A stretch of DNA of 21,190 bases from Elysia marginata. Taxonomy: Eukaryota; Mollusca; Gastropoda; Plakobranchidae. The notes beneath the pieces are model-generated. The model made no database searches. It was not told where the DNA came from and worked only from the letters and a program-made list of their open reading frames with translations. This document shows, in pieces, positions 1-11,092 of this stretch; the stretch's first letter is position 1; every line of letters begins with the position of its first letter. The DNA lies in the NCBI GenBank assembly GCA_019649035.1, contig BMAT01010075.1:490895-512084 (forward strand). The letters run 5' to 3'. The position numbers and the translations under genes were made by a program.

Positions 1-22
1 TAGTAGTAGTAGTAGTAGTAGT
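1..22. repeat. (TAG)n microsatellite
   Basis: Seven perfect TAG triplets open the window. The array probably continues upstream of the window edge. No coding meaning is visible. Confidence 0.95.
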
Positions 23-2364
23 GGGTTGACCTGTATTTGAAAAAAACCAGTCTCTTGATCTTGAATCTTTCTGAAATTGAATTTAGTTGTTTGTCAGGTT
101 GGACTACTTGCAATTTCCACACACACCAAGTAAAAAGCAATTGAGAACAAGAAATAATCCAGAGACTTCTATCTATAAGCCAAAATAGTTTTAACTCCGC
201 ACCAGATAAAAACCTCCTCGTTTGAAGAACAAACTTTGCATGTAAAACTTTACCGTAAAACTAATGGGAATATCAAAACTTGATTCAAAAGCCCTGCTTA
301 TACGCAGCAAATAACCAAAGATTAAACTGTTAACTGCAATTAACAATACCCAAACTAAATGCCGTATCGGACAAGACGAGAAAGAGCAAACTATTGATAC
401 AATACGACATATGGTTTTGATAAGAAAAAATATATGGATATTTCCTTGACAGTCCCGACTCACAATGTGGCAGCTTTTCTATTGTTTGTTATGCCGTGGT
501 CGATAGATCGAATATGATGTCCGAGTGACAAAAAAAACCCACAAAAAATTCTAGGTAGATGGTGAAGAAATAAATCAGCCCTATATCGATCTGAGATTTG
601 GCCAGCAATTATGGAGATGGTGAATTATGATGGTGGCAATTTTGCAGTTCCTAAATCCGATGCTATAATTACAACTTTAATGGTGATGATTGTGTTTGCA
701 ATGATAACAATGATAACGATCTTCTACTTTGTGTTACTTTTACTGCAGCGAATTTAGGTCATGGTCATCATCAGTTCTAGATGCCGATGATGTTATAAAG
801 AGGGCGATAATAATGACGGTGATAATGATTAATGCGATGATCTTTTTTTTTTATTTGTTTTAGGTTTACGATAACAAATTTAGTTCAAATTTACGATGTC
901 AGTGATCTAAAACAGCTAAAAGAGATGTTTGCGTTCTGCTCAGATTTCTTTCCTCCATAAAAAATTACCCCAAATTTCACCAAAAAAAAATTCATAAAAG
1001 AAAACATGAAACATAAAAAGGGAGGAAAATCAGATGCAAGTAGGTTAATTATGCCCAAGTCTTACATTAGTAAAAAAAAAAAAGGTTTTAAATTTTGAAG
1101 TGTCATAATTTTTGTCCTAATTTCCATAAAGTTTATGTAAAAAAAACAACATAAATTCCGCTAAATATATCCACCGACGACACTTCTAGGGATTAAGTTT
1201 TCACATTAGAGAATATGGCAACGCCTATTGTTCTCATGTCTATCTTAGCGACTATTTTAAATGTGTTGTACTGTTTTCTAAGTACCTTTGCAACTTCGAC
1301 GTCAAATTTCTTCTTAGTCAGGAGAAATCTTAGCATATCTTACTTTCAGTTGGTATGCGGCTTTTCTTAAATCAAGCTTTCCAATGGTTTTATACTGAAA
1401 TACAAATAAAACTTCACACTAAAATAATCAACCACAAATTCTGTCGCGACAGTCTAAGTGCGGTATTTGCAGTAAAAACTAGATCTATAAGGGAGAAGAA
1501 GAAAACCCACAAGGCGACGTTTTGACTTTTTATCACAGTAGAGACCTTAAGCACACGCACCGTGTCTCACTACGCGTACGTGAGAATCGGGAAAACAGAT
1601 CAAGGAAACTGTAAAAATAATGAAACCAGTTTCTAAAAATAGACCTACAGACTTTCCCGTCATGCTCACGCGTTGGCTGCTTAAAATCTGTAATTTGAAA
1701 AAAAAACCCATAAATTTCTCGTGATTTTTCCAAATCAGTCGGATATCGCAATTTTCACGTTACATTTTACAAGGTATTGGTAACTTTAACAATGAGTTTT
1801 TCTCAGCGTGCAAATATTGAAAAGCTACATGATATCATCAATATTTTGTGGACATATATCAGATTTTTATTTGAGTTTAAATATGGAAAAATACGAGAAA
1901 ACTAAGACTTTAACCAAGCATTTCGCAAACGTATAGTTTCCAACAGTTTCATTTGTACTGAGTGCGTGACCAACGATACAAGTCTGGTAAATACAAACCC
2001 CTTCTAACTTTTCTAAGTGGGGTAAAATTTTCCTAATTGATAAGGCAAGCAACTGCATGAAGGAATGCTCTTCTTTTGAAAAGTGGGGAGCCTTTGTGCA
2101 GCGTATTTTTTCCTTGAAAGATGATTATCTGACCCCGTTTAGTCACTTCTTCACCAACTAACTACATAGTTACGGCTTGCTATTGTGCTCTCTGTGGGGT
2201 CACCTTAGGGAGGACTCGAAATGTTTACTAATCAACTCCATAGAGAATCAAACTTATTCTAGAAGAGGTTTTTTGTAAGTGGATACTTGATTTCTTACAA
2301 TATCGCTTAAGTTGCATAGATAACCAAAAATATGTCTTCTTTGCTACTTTGAAAACTTCTTTGT
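23..2364. other. Non-coding stretch without a recognisable gene
   Basis: AT-rich sequence with many A and T homopolymers. From about 620 to 845 it is enriched in GAT/AAT triplets, a degenerate trinucleotide-rich patch. Open frames here (for example minus strand 191-463 and 1533-1751) have no recognisable motif, no family resemblance and biased AT-derived residues, so I treat them as chance. I see no transposon terminus or tRNA-like promoter. Confidence 0.6.
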
Positions 2365-2732
2365 AAACTTGCATATCGCATGTTCAGAGTTGGATGATTG
2401 TTAATAAACTAAAGATGAATGAAGACCAGACAGAGCTTCTAGCATGTTGCATTTACAAAAAAAGTTCTTCCAATTGCTGTTGACCTTTGTGTACATTGAT
2501 AGTGATAAGATACTGATCTCTACAAAAACTAAAAATCTTGGGGTTTATTTTCATGTGAACTTATCAATGACCCATAATATCAATCATTTAGCCCAAATCA
2601 TGTTCTTGGAGCTACGCAGAATTAAGCAGATAACATCAGTTTTAAATAGAGACGCTGTGAAAACTCTTGTCTCTTCTTTCATGCTATCTAGACTAGACTA
2701 CTGCGATTCCTCGCTATATAGACTACCCACCC
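2365..2732 (+). pseudogene. Partial CR1/L2-like LINE reverse transcriptase fragment (upstream duplicate copy)
   Basis: This 368-bp piece encodes the region just downstream of the RT catalytic core, readable in two frames as WMIVNKLKMNED...TELL, then KNLGVYF, LSM, LRRIKQI and SRLDYC. These are landmarks of CR1/L2-type LINE reverse transcriptases. It matches 3271-3638 at a constant offset of 906 bases with no indel that I see. Both copies carry the same frame break after the TELLAC segment (near 2450 and 3356). At 2732 the match stops abruptly and the sequence jumps back to an earlier part of the RT. It is a duplicated or separately inserted fragment and is not functional. Confidence 0.8.
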
Positions 2733-4054
2733 TTGTGTCAAATCTTCTATTCCTTTCCAAGATTTTAGAAAAAGTCGTACTTTTGCAATTGAAAAACCAC
2801 TTAAATCAAAAAACAATCTTTTGGACAATTTTCAGTCTGCATATAGAGAATTTCACAACACAGAAACTGCACTTCTAAAAATTCAAAACGACCTCATATG
2901 TGCTGCAGACAAAGGCCACACGTCTATTCTTGCTCTGTTAGACCTAAGCGCAGCATTTGATACTATTGATCACAGCATTTTGCTGGAGAGATTGTCTAAA
3001 ACGTTTGGACTATCAGGGGTTGTCTTAAAGTGGTTTTCGTCTTATGTCAGTGGACGTACTCAGTGTATATGATAAACAACCAGATTTCATCTGTATTTGA
3101 CCATTACTACGGAGTTCCCCAAGGATCTGTGTTAGGACCTGTCTTGTACACCATGTATAAAAAACCTTTAGGCGCACTTATTCAAAGTTTTGATTTATGT
3201 TATCACATGTACGCTCATGTGTATTCCTCCTATTGTCCAAAAAATCTCCCTACCTTAATACAAAGATTTGAAACTTGCATATCGCATGTTAAGAATTGGA
3301 TGATGGTTAATAAACTAAAAATGAATGAAGACAAGACAGAGCTTCTAGCATGTGGCATTTACAAAAAAAGTTCTTCCAATTGCTGTTGACCTTTATGTAC
3401 ATTGATAGTGATAAGATACTGATCTCTACAAAAACTAAAAATCTTGGTGTTTATTTTGATGCGAAGTTGTCAATGACCCATCATATCAATCATTTAGCCC
3501 AAATCATGTTATTGGAGCTACGCAGAATTAAACAGATTCGATCTTTTTTAAATGAAGAAGCTATGAAAACTCTTGTCTCTTCTTTCATTCTATCTAGACT
3601 AGACTACTGCAATTCCTTGTTATATGGTTTACCCATGGACACCCTAAAGAGGCTTCAGCTGATTCAGAACAATGCTGCCCGTCTCATTATGAAAAAACGC
3701 AAAATTGATCATGTGTCACCCATGATTAAACATTTACACTGGCTGTCTGTACAAACTAGAACAGAGTATAAGATCGCTGTTTTATGCTACAAATGCATTC
3801 ACGGCTATACCCCTAATTATCTCAAAGGTCTTGTAAGTTTGTACACGCCTACGCGCAATTTAAGATCATGTAATAAAGCTCTGTTGTCAGTTCCGTGTAA
3901 ACCATCAAGAAAAGACGGTAATAGAGCCTTTGTGCAATGTGCACCAGTAGTCTGGAATGCCCATCCCCTTTCTATCAGGGAGGCTACGTCGGTAAATCAG
4001 TTTAAGACCCTATTGAAAACATATTTGTTGACGCTATATGAAGACCTTAATTAG
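2733..4054 (+). pseudogene. CR1/L2-like non-LTR retrotransposon reverse transcriptase, 5'-truncated and frameshifted
   Basis: Reverse transcriptase that would copy LINE RNA into DNA at the insertion site. Landmarks in order: LSKILEKVVL (about 2758), DNFQSAYREFHNTETALLKI (2824-2883), the first catalytic block LDLSAAFDTIDHSILL (about 2938-2985), YGVPQGSVLGPVLY (about 3108-3150), WMMVNKLKMNEDKTELL (about 3298-3350), KNLGVYFDAKLSM, then the CR1-type tail ILSRLDYCNSLLYGLP, LQLIQNNAARLI, LHWLSV, YKIAVLCYKC and a C-terminal FKTLLKTYLLTLY before a stop at 4054. Frame changes lie near 2815, 3060 and 3355. The block that should read YADD reads YAHV (about 3209), so both catalytic aspartates are lost. 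No endonuclease domain precedes it. Assignment to the CR1/L2 group rather than a sister clade is by pattern memory. Confidence 0.88.
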
Positions 4055-4297
4055 TTTGTGTCAAGAAATGTATCCGACTACCGATGGTCAATGTATATCC
4101 TTTTTTTTTCTTTAATTTTGTACATGCACCTTTTGTTTTTCTTCTGTTTGTTTTGAATTGTTAATGGATTATGTTTTGTACAAAATTGTCATTATGTCAG
4201 CATTGTTTGTTTGGGTAGATATACTGTTGTAAAGAGCTTCGAGCCTACATGTAGGAAGAGGCGCTAGAAAATAACTTCATTATTATTATTATTAATA
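4055..4297 (+). mobile_element. 3' UTR and (ATT)n tail of the CR1/L2-like LINE
   Basis: Sequence after the RT stop, ending in a block with TTGTAAAGAGCTTCGAGC, GAGGCGCTAGAAAAT and then (ATT)n at 4279-4294. The two-part GTAAAG.GCTT / GGCGCTA box followed by a triplet repeat is the usual 3' end of CR1/L2-type elements, recognised by the RT during priming. A related end in the opposite orientation lies at 16421-16500. Confidence 0.75.
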
Positions 4298-4450
4298 CTA
4301 GGTAGCTTGCTTATTGAGAACAGAGTTAAACAATCCAGACTTGAACTATGTTTAATACTACGAACCACTCTTGTGATACGTTATTGTAGAAAAAAAGCCT
4401 TTTGATACCCGTTAGTAAATAGAAACAAAACTTTATTTTACATAACAAAC

Positions 4451-5360
4451 ATGGCCCAACTTGTTTTTGTTCTGTCTCGAAACCTGCCGGCTAACTGCGA
4501 AAAATCACTAATTATAAAATGTGTCTTGCAGCGAGCAAAGCTGTAGGAAGAGAAGGGGTGCTTGGGGTTCAAAAAATCGGAGCCTTATGGAGACTATACC
4601 CAAGCTCCCAACAAAAGCGAGTAGAGCTACTGATAAAAGGAATAATGATAGAGGAAAAGCTCATGAACGTCGCTTCCCAAAACCCCTTTATCATAAGAGG
4701 AGGTGATGGTGTGGAAATTCCGAGCACCAAACTCACCATATCAGATCTCCCAATATCAGTCGCCAACGACACGGTCGAGACAGCTCTAATAAAGAACGGT
4801 CTCTAATTGAGATCTCGAATAAAAATGGAAGCGATCAGAGACCCCGACGGTAATCTCACCGAATGGTTATCAGGCCGACGGTTCGTTTACATCGACGCAC
4901 CAAAAAACAAGCATCGAAACCACAATCTAAATTGGGCAATTTAAAGTCCGCCTACACTACAAAGAACTAAGGGCAACCATAGAATGCAAAAAATGCCTCT
5001 AGAAGAGCCACACGGCAATAAACTGTCTCAATGAAGAGATATGCTATAACTGCAAAAACCCTGGACATAAATCTTCAGCCTGCCCGGAGAATATAGAAAA
5101 AAACAGGAACATCTAACATAGACGGAAATACAAGAACGGAAAGTGAGGTCGAATCTGTGCAAAGTGACAGCTCAGCAGAAGAGACAACAAATGGAGGGAA
5201 ATTGGGTGAAGCATTGACTCAGAAAAAAAAGAAAAAGAAGCAAAACGCAAAGAAAATCGCCCAAAATGATAAAAACGATGAAAAAGCAAGTGAGACTGAG
5301 GCAACAGATTTTGAAAAACGATCAAAAAGGACAAAAGAAACGAATAGAAAACACACGTAA
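4451..5360 (+). pseudogene. Tx1/L1-type LINE ORF1 (RRM-like and CCHC zinc-knuckle RNA-binding protein), decayed
   Basis: ORF1 proteins coat LINE RNA. From ATG 4451 a frame gives MAQLVFVLSRNLPANCEKSL, then changes near 4520 to a 4519-4806 frame with GVLGVQKIGALWRLYP, NPFIIR and KLTISDLPISVANDTVETAL. After a stop at 4804 that same frame continues with RDPDGNLTEW and GRRFVYIDAP, an RRM-like pattern typical of invertebrate Tx1 ORF1. Another shift near 4930 leads to two knuckles of the form CX2CX4HX4C: CKKC...H...C, carrying an internal stop (about 4987-5030), and CYNCKNPGHKSSAC (about 5041-5085). A Lys/Glu-rich tail follows at 5157-5360 in a third frame. At least three frame breaks and two stops make it a pseudogene. 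ORF2 follows about 280 bases later on the same strand. Confidence 0.82.
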
Positions 5361-5638
5361 ACGAACAGAAAACCAGTCTGGACAGAGGAAGAAACAAGAA
5401 CACTGAGAGCTCAAATAATGACATAACGCGTTACTTGATCAGGGCTCGCTCTATAAGCAGCAAGAGGAGTCAATCAGACCTCGCCTACGAAAGGAAGTGA
5501 AACTCCACCAAGGAAAATTAAAGGGAACGATAGACAAGCTGAATAACACAAAAAATTACTGACTGGTCAACAATTTGACATCATCAAACCACAGAATATT
5601 TACGAAAAAAATCACATCCCAAAAAATGAAAATTTGAA

Positions 5639-7970
5639 ATGGCGGAAACTCTCAAGATAACTATCTGGAATGTCCAGGGTTTAAGAAATATTCGGAAACG
5701 AAAAACTATATTTAGATTATTTAAGGCAGAAAACTCTGGGTTTAAAGCTCTACAAGAGATCTACTTAAAACAAGAGGATTTTAATGCGATAGAAAATGAA
5801 TGAAACGGAGTGCTCCATTTGTCACCCGGAACAGCAAGAAGCAGAGGTTTAATAACCTTATTCAGCAAAAAACACAAAGCAGATCAAATAAAGCTAATTG
5901 AAAACAAGGAAAGATACTTAATCTCGGAATCGAAAAATGGGCTCAAGAACGATAGCAATTTTAAATACATATGCTCCGTGTAATGAAAATGAGAGGAAAC
6001 TTTTTCTGCAGGAATTGACAAACTCATTACTACGCGCCTGCAAGCCAACAAACGAAATAATATGCTTGGGCGACTTCAACTCCTTGATTAATAATGATCT
6101 AGATATCATCTCAGGAAATCCACATAACTGGCATACAATAAAACTTTTTGACGAATGGATTAAACTCAATAACCTCTTTGACGTGTAGAGAGAGAAGCAG
6201 CCGCAAGAAAAACAGTTTACATGGTGCAGAAAGAACATTGCCCGTAGACTGGACTATGTTTTCTTAAATGAAGCTCTTTATAACACTGTATCACAAAATA
6301 CATCAAATCTCTTGGATTTTCCGACCATAACCTAGTTGTCTGCCAATGCGATCTGGTACCACGATTGAAAGGGTCATTCACTTATAAATTGAATACTAAT
6401 TTGCTAAAGGACAGAAAATACCTTGCGCTGATAAAACGACTGATTCAGTATGTTTACAACGAATCAGAAAATAGAGAGTTGAATCCTCATCAAAAGTGGG
6501 AGCTAGCAAAGGCAGAAATATGTGCCACTAGCCAACAGTACAGCAAATACCTAGCCACCAATGAGGTCAACATCTCTATGCAACTACAAACAAAATTAGA
6601 ATTGACAAACAGAAGATTAGCCGCAGAACCGAAAAATTAAGAAATACAAAAAGAAAGGGCACAAATCCTCAAAAGGCTAGAAATATGGGAAATGGATAAA
6701 ACTAGGGGGGGGGGTGTCTCAAATCAGGTCACGTGTTAAATGGATAGAGGAAGGAGAAAAATGCTCTAAGTTCTTCCTTCGCCTTTAAAAATCAAGATCA
6801 AGCGGAAATATTATACATAGTATAACAAAGAAAAATGGAGACGAAGTAACATCGGAAAGAGAGGTACTTCGAGAGATCCATAAATACTATGAGACACTAA
6901 ACAAAGAAAATACAGACCAAAAAGAAATAATTCAACGCTGCAAAAACTTCACACAGAACCTAAACATTCCACAACTCAACGAAGAGCAAAAAGACGCCAC
7001 AGAAGCGGAATTTACAGAAGAAGAGATATCAGTAACCCTAAAATCAATGAAGAATGGTTCAGCCCCTGGACCAGATGGCATCCCAGTCGAGTTTTATAAA
7101 ATGTTCTGGCCTGACGTGGAAGAAAAATTTATGGAAGCTTTCCGCTACAACCAAGAAGTAAACACACTATCTCCGTCGCAAAGACAAGGTACTATTACCC
7201 TAATACACAAAGGCAAAGAATTGCCCAGGAATCTGCTAACCAACTGAAGACCGATATGCCTGACCAACGCAGATTATAAAATAATTTCGAAATCGTTGGC
7301 CTTAAGGATAAAGTATTGTCAAGCATCATCCACGAAAACCAGACAGGTTTTATAAAAGGAAGAATCATTGTCACAGCTATTCGAGAAATAAGAGACTCAA
7401 TTGAATTTGAGCTGATAAATCCTAAGTCTGAAGCCATAGCCTTGAGTATCGATTACTTTAAGGCGTTCGACACAGTATCAGTAAGTCTAATACAAGAACC
7501 ATTGAAGCTGTACGGTTGAGGCGAAAACTTTATAAAATGTGTACGAATCATACTCACAGATTGACAGTCTAATGTGAGAAATGGAGGCAGCTGCTCCGAA
7601 TACTTTACGCTAGAAAGAGGGGTACGTCAAGGATGCCCGGTGCCACCGATGTTGTTTATAATAGCCGTGGAATTGCTTGCCATAAACATTAGACAGAGCG
7701 ATAAGATAAAAGGAATAGCCCTACCACAATCTACACGGTCTTTAAAGATCCTCCGATTCGCCGATGACACAACACTATTCCTCATAGACGAAATGGATTT
7801 TTAGAGAAGTCTTCTCAAAAATCAAAGTCTTCAGCCTTTGCTCAGGACTGCAGCTTAATGAAAAAAGTCAAAGGCTATGCTACTTTCTAAATTAACATCG
7901 GTGCCAAGATACATTATTAACATCGAACGTATAGACACAATAAAAATTCTGGGGATAACATTTAGTCGCT
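5639..7970 (+). pseudogene. Tx1/L1-type LINE ORF2 (AP endonuclease and reverse transcriptase), decayed and 3'-truncated
   Basis: ORF2 nicks target DNA and reverse transcribes LINE RNA. Endonuclease landmarks in order: ITIWNVQGLRN (from ATG 5639), ALQE (about 5738), LNTYAP (about 5960), GDFNSL (about 6068), QFTWCR (about 6215), RRLDYVFLN (about 6243) and FSDHNLVV (about 6317), the full set of catalytic blocks although spread over several frames. A linker with KWIEEGEKCSKFF (about 6739) precedes the RT: MKNGSAPGPDGIPVEFYK (7047), ENQTGFIKGR (7334), ALSIDYFKAFDTV (7438), LERGVRQGCPVPPMLF (7609) and LRFADDTTLF (7750). The YxDD-equivalent FADD is intact. The last recognisable piece is IKILGITF near 7945. 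Stops occur at about 5801, 6186, 6638, 7246, 7519 and 7804, with a G10 run at 6705-6714. The C-terminal part is missing: a minisatellite begins at 7974. Confidence 0.88.
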
Positions 7971-7973
7971 TTA

Positions 7974-8139
7974 TAATATCTATAAGTGTATCATTTGTTT
8001 AATATCTATTAGTGTACCATTTGTATGATATTTATTAGTGTACACTTTATATAATATCTATTAGTGTACCCTTTGTATAATATCTATTAATGTACCATTT
8101 GTATTATATCTATTAGAGTACCATTTGTATAATATCTGT
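7974..8139. repeat. 26-bp minisatellite, about 6.4 copies
   Basis: Six consecutive units of exactly 26 bases start at 7974, 8000, 8026, 8052, 8078 and 8104, consensus beginning TAATATCTATTAGTGTACC, followed by a partial unit. Copies differ by a few substitutions and no indels. The array abuts the broken end of the Tx1-type ORF2. Confidence 0.92.
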
Positions 8140-8814
8140 TATTTTTATAATATTTATGCTATGAATCTGCTATTTGTCATGAGATGTTGCTCACGAAAGA
8201 CTCGGCATGAGCATTTGGTGGTTAAGACACAAATTTCTGGCAAAAACAAAGAACTGAAACTGAAAAGTTTTGAAGTAAAACTTAAACATTGCTGCGACAA
8301 TTAAAAAGCATACAGCTGTACAAAGAGTGGGCAATCATTCCCTTTTTACGAACCGTACCTGTCGCGATATACCGCCCTACTACCAATCGTATAGATATCG
8401 AAATCGCGAGGGTCTGGTATCAGCTTTGACCTTTACCATCCGACCGTGAACGACTGGCCCGATATATCACCCTACCTTTTTAATGCTATTAGAAATTCAG
8501 TTTAAGCTATGTTGTAAACAGTTAGTGTTTGTTGGTAGTTCAACCTTTAATTAATTAACTATGTTTATGAAACTTCTTTTACTTTAATTTTTAGATCACC
8601 ATACCAGTGTGTGTATTTCTTTTTATATCTTTTTACCTTATAAAATATTTTTATGTATTTATTTACATTCATGTTGTTTTGAATTTAACTGTTTTTCTAT
8701 ATCCTATCGCATTTGACAAAGTAAACATTTTATTTTAATTTCTATACATTCACGCTTCCTTTATTATGTAGTTATTTTCAGCCTTTTTTCATTTCTTTTA
8801 TTCAAATTTTTTAA
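8140..8814. other. AT-rich non-coding stretch
   Basis: No coding frame or RNA gene recognised. Two short related phrases, GCGATATACCGCCCTAC near 8364 and CGATATATCACCCTACC near 8460, may be remnants of a local duplication. The sequence then becomes T-rich and may be the 3' UTR of the LINE-like tail that follows. Confidence 0.45.
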
Positions 8815-8895
8815 ATATCTGTAAGCGCCTAGAGTATTCTTTACGGTGGAAATATGGCGCGATATAAAATACTGTTAAATAAACAAATCAAGCAA
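8815..8895 (+). mobile_element. LINE/SINE-like 3' tail
   Basis: The block contains GTAAGCGCCTAGAG, an A/T spacer, ATGGCGCGATATAAAATAC and a short TAAATAAACAAA end. A pair of GCGC-containing boxes followed by a low-complexity A-rich tail is the usual 3' end of CR1/L2/RTE-like LINEs and their SINEs. Which element it belonged to is unknown: the Tx1-type LINE upstream is separated from it by the minisatellite. Confidence 0.5.
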
Positions 8896-9116
8896 AAAAA
8901 ATTATTAGCTTTGGCTTACCTCAATTATTAGTACTGTAGACCATTGACTGTGAGAACTGGTGGGTGCTAGTTTGTGGCGCCCGACTGGCGACTGTCTTCT
9001 GTCTTAGATACTAGCTCACTTGATAGGGGAAAGGTGGCCGGGGAAACTGAAGGTGGCAGAAATATTGGTCACATACTGGCTCAATCAACAGTCGAGGTCT
9101 TGGGATTCGATATCAG

Positions 9117-9151
9117 GTTTTCATTCGAGATATCGATATTCGAGTGAAAAC
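9117..9151. repeat. Near-perfect 35-bp palindrome
   Basis: Arms 9117-9128 (GTTTTCATTCGA) and 9140-9151 (TCGAGTGAAAAC) pair at 11 of 12 positions. The centre (ATATCGATAT at 9130-9139) is itself a perfect palindrome, so the whole stretch is nearly self-complementary with one bulge. It could extrude as a cruciform or be a relic of a foldback element. Confidence 0.8.
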
Positions 9152-9227
9152 ATCCAGAAAATCGATATATGACACCTGCGTGAGTGGCATTAATCTATTC
9201 ATCCATCCATCAAATCCTGCGAGATAC

Positions 9228-9750
9228 TTGAAAGATTTTAATGGTATGAAATTAGCGGTAGAGAGGAGTATAATTTAAGTGGAAATGCCCGGAATGTCGA
9301 CCTTTAGTATGATTCCAACCTTCTATTATAGAAGCTTCGGCACCCGCAGCCTTGCTACTTAAAGAAACATAGCTTATACCATGTCGCCATTACGATCCTT
9401 AAATAAAGAGAAGTTTCATGGCGAAGGTCCATTTTTACTTAGCCCTCGAAGCGACTTGCTTACTTAAACTAGAAGATCCAAATCAAACCAAAAGTAACCA
9501 TTTAAACCGAAAACGCAACGACACTTAGCCTTAGATAAGAGCACAGAATAAACGATAACATTTTAGGTATGCCTGATATAAAGTAAAGATCTGGAGATCA
9601 GGAAAAAGTGAAGTAGCCACTGCGCAATCAAATGATTGAAAGATTTTAAACGTATGAAAGTAGCAGTGGAGAGAAGTAGGCTTTAAGCTGAAATGCCCGG
9701 AATGTCGGCCAATTTTGATTCGAACCTTTGATTTATAATAGCTTCTGTTT
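9228..9750 (+). repeat. Degenerate direct repeat pair (9228-9340 and 9636-9750)
   Basis: Two stretches of about 115 bases share an ordered series of words: TTGAAAGATTTTAA, then GTATGAAA.TAGC.GT.GAGAG, then GAAATGCCCGGAATGTCG, then GATTC.AACCTT. The offset is about 408. This looks like two diverged copies of one repeat, or an old local duplication. No coding content is seen. Confidence 0.7.
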
Positions 9751-10029
9751 CTGCGTGATAAACTCTGGATGAGCTGAAAAACTTTATCTCTACAAAAATA
9801 TACTTTCTTTCTGCTAATGTCATCTTTTGATTTGGTAGAAAATTATTATCCTTTAATTATAATACGAGCAGTGTCTGATTTCGGACTAGCCATACCTGAA
9901 GGCCTTTGATTGAGGTCTCACAAAATCATACCGCACATGGGTAACCTTGTTTCGCAGATGCTTTATTAAAAAAAATCATTGAAGTGATGATTAATCACAT
10001 TGCACTTAACGCTTGCAATACGAACCTCA

Positions 10030-10268
10030 TACTACGATAGGACTAAACAAAGGGCGTTATTACTGCCACACTCTATTCTTGCAGATTTCATGCAGAATCC
10101 ATTAATAAACTGCAACGTTTTTTCAAAAAAGCGCAGCAAGGTTAAAAACTAGGAAAACCTCACAGACAACATGTCACCCCCACTGTTAAAACCAATTCAT
10201 CGGCTTCCTGTAAAACAAGATGGTTATACCCTATCTATATACGGCGCTCTTTAAATATATGCCATTTT
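10030..10268 (+). pseudogene. Small degenerate CR1/L2-type LINE RT fragment
   Basis: Read in shifting frames, this stretch gives AESINKLQR, then QKSAARLKTRKTSQTT, then MSPPLLKPIHRLPVKQDGYT. The order corresponds to the LQxxQNxAARL...HxxPxLKxLHWLPVxxR segment near the end of CR1/L2-type RTs; the CR1-like element at 2733-4054 reads LQLIQNNAARLI and LHWLSV in the same place. Several frame changes and stops make it a relic. It is not a close copy of the 2733-4054 element. Confidence 0.6.
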
Positions 10269-10900
10269 TTTTTACCTAATGATCATCATTGTGGGCGGAA
10301 CAGCGAATCCTATGATTTAAAGAGACATAAAAAGGCAGAGGAAAAAACATCATCGTATTTAATTCCTAAATTCTGCATTCTAATAAAAATGTGTATAATG
10401 CGTTTTGCCATAAAATAAATTCTTTTTTTGTTTTTGTTTTAATAAAATAACGAGTTGCATTTCCTCAGCCTCGAAAACTTTTGATAATAACATCCTGATG
10501 TTAATTGATATTCATTACACGCCTATTCTGTCTCTCTAGGAATGCGTTGGATTTACTCCAGTCTCCTGCTTTTTATTACAACAATTTCTTGCCCAAAGTT
10601 TCTAATGAGATGGTTCATCACTGCAACGAAAATTTGCTATGTTTTGAATTGAGGCTCAAGCCAGTCGAATATCACAGTGTTCACATTGAAAACCATTTAA
10701 AACTTTGAACAAAGCGGGTTTTTAAGCTTTTACATGTTGAGAATTTCACGGAAATTTGAAACAAAATTTGGAATAGTATAAAAATATAACTTCATTTAAA
10801 GATTGAGAAAGAGAGGAGTAAATTCACTTTAAAAAGGCGTTTTATCTGACTAAAAATTCTTTTATCTAGTTTTGAAACATTTCAAGATTGTCGTAACAAA

Positions 10901-10936
10901 ATATCGTCATGGTGCTGCCAATATTGCCTAACTCAT
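10901..10936 (+). repeat. Left terminal inverted repeat
   Basis: Reads ATATCGTCATGGTGCTGCCA and continues into ATTGCCTAACTCAT. It is the reverse complement of 15012-15047 with three mismatches (positions 8, 22 and 32 of 36). Similarity ends sharply on both sides. It includes one copy of the TTGCCTAA word at 10924-10931. Confidence 0.85.
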
Positions 10937-11092
10937 TTTTTGCCTTTTTGAGAAAATCGAATTTAAGTGATTGACAGGCCCGACACGTAACATTTGAAGT
11001 AAAATTTTAGCTTATTTCTATTGAAGCATCATTGTGCTACTAATGTGCAAACTTTTCTCAATTAAAATAAGAAATTATGGGATATATATGAT

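Noticed and set aside
191..463. Minus-strand open frame of 90 codons
   Set aside because: No motif, AT-driven composition, no splice or start context, no family resemblance.
5113..5424. Minus-strand Ser/Phe-rich open frame of 103 codons
   Set aside because: Antisense of the Lys/Glu-rich tail of LINE ORF1.
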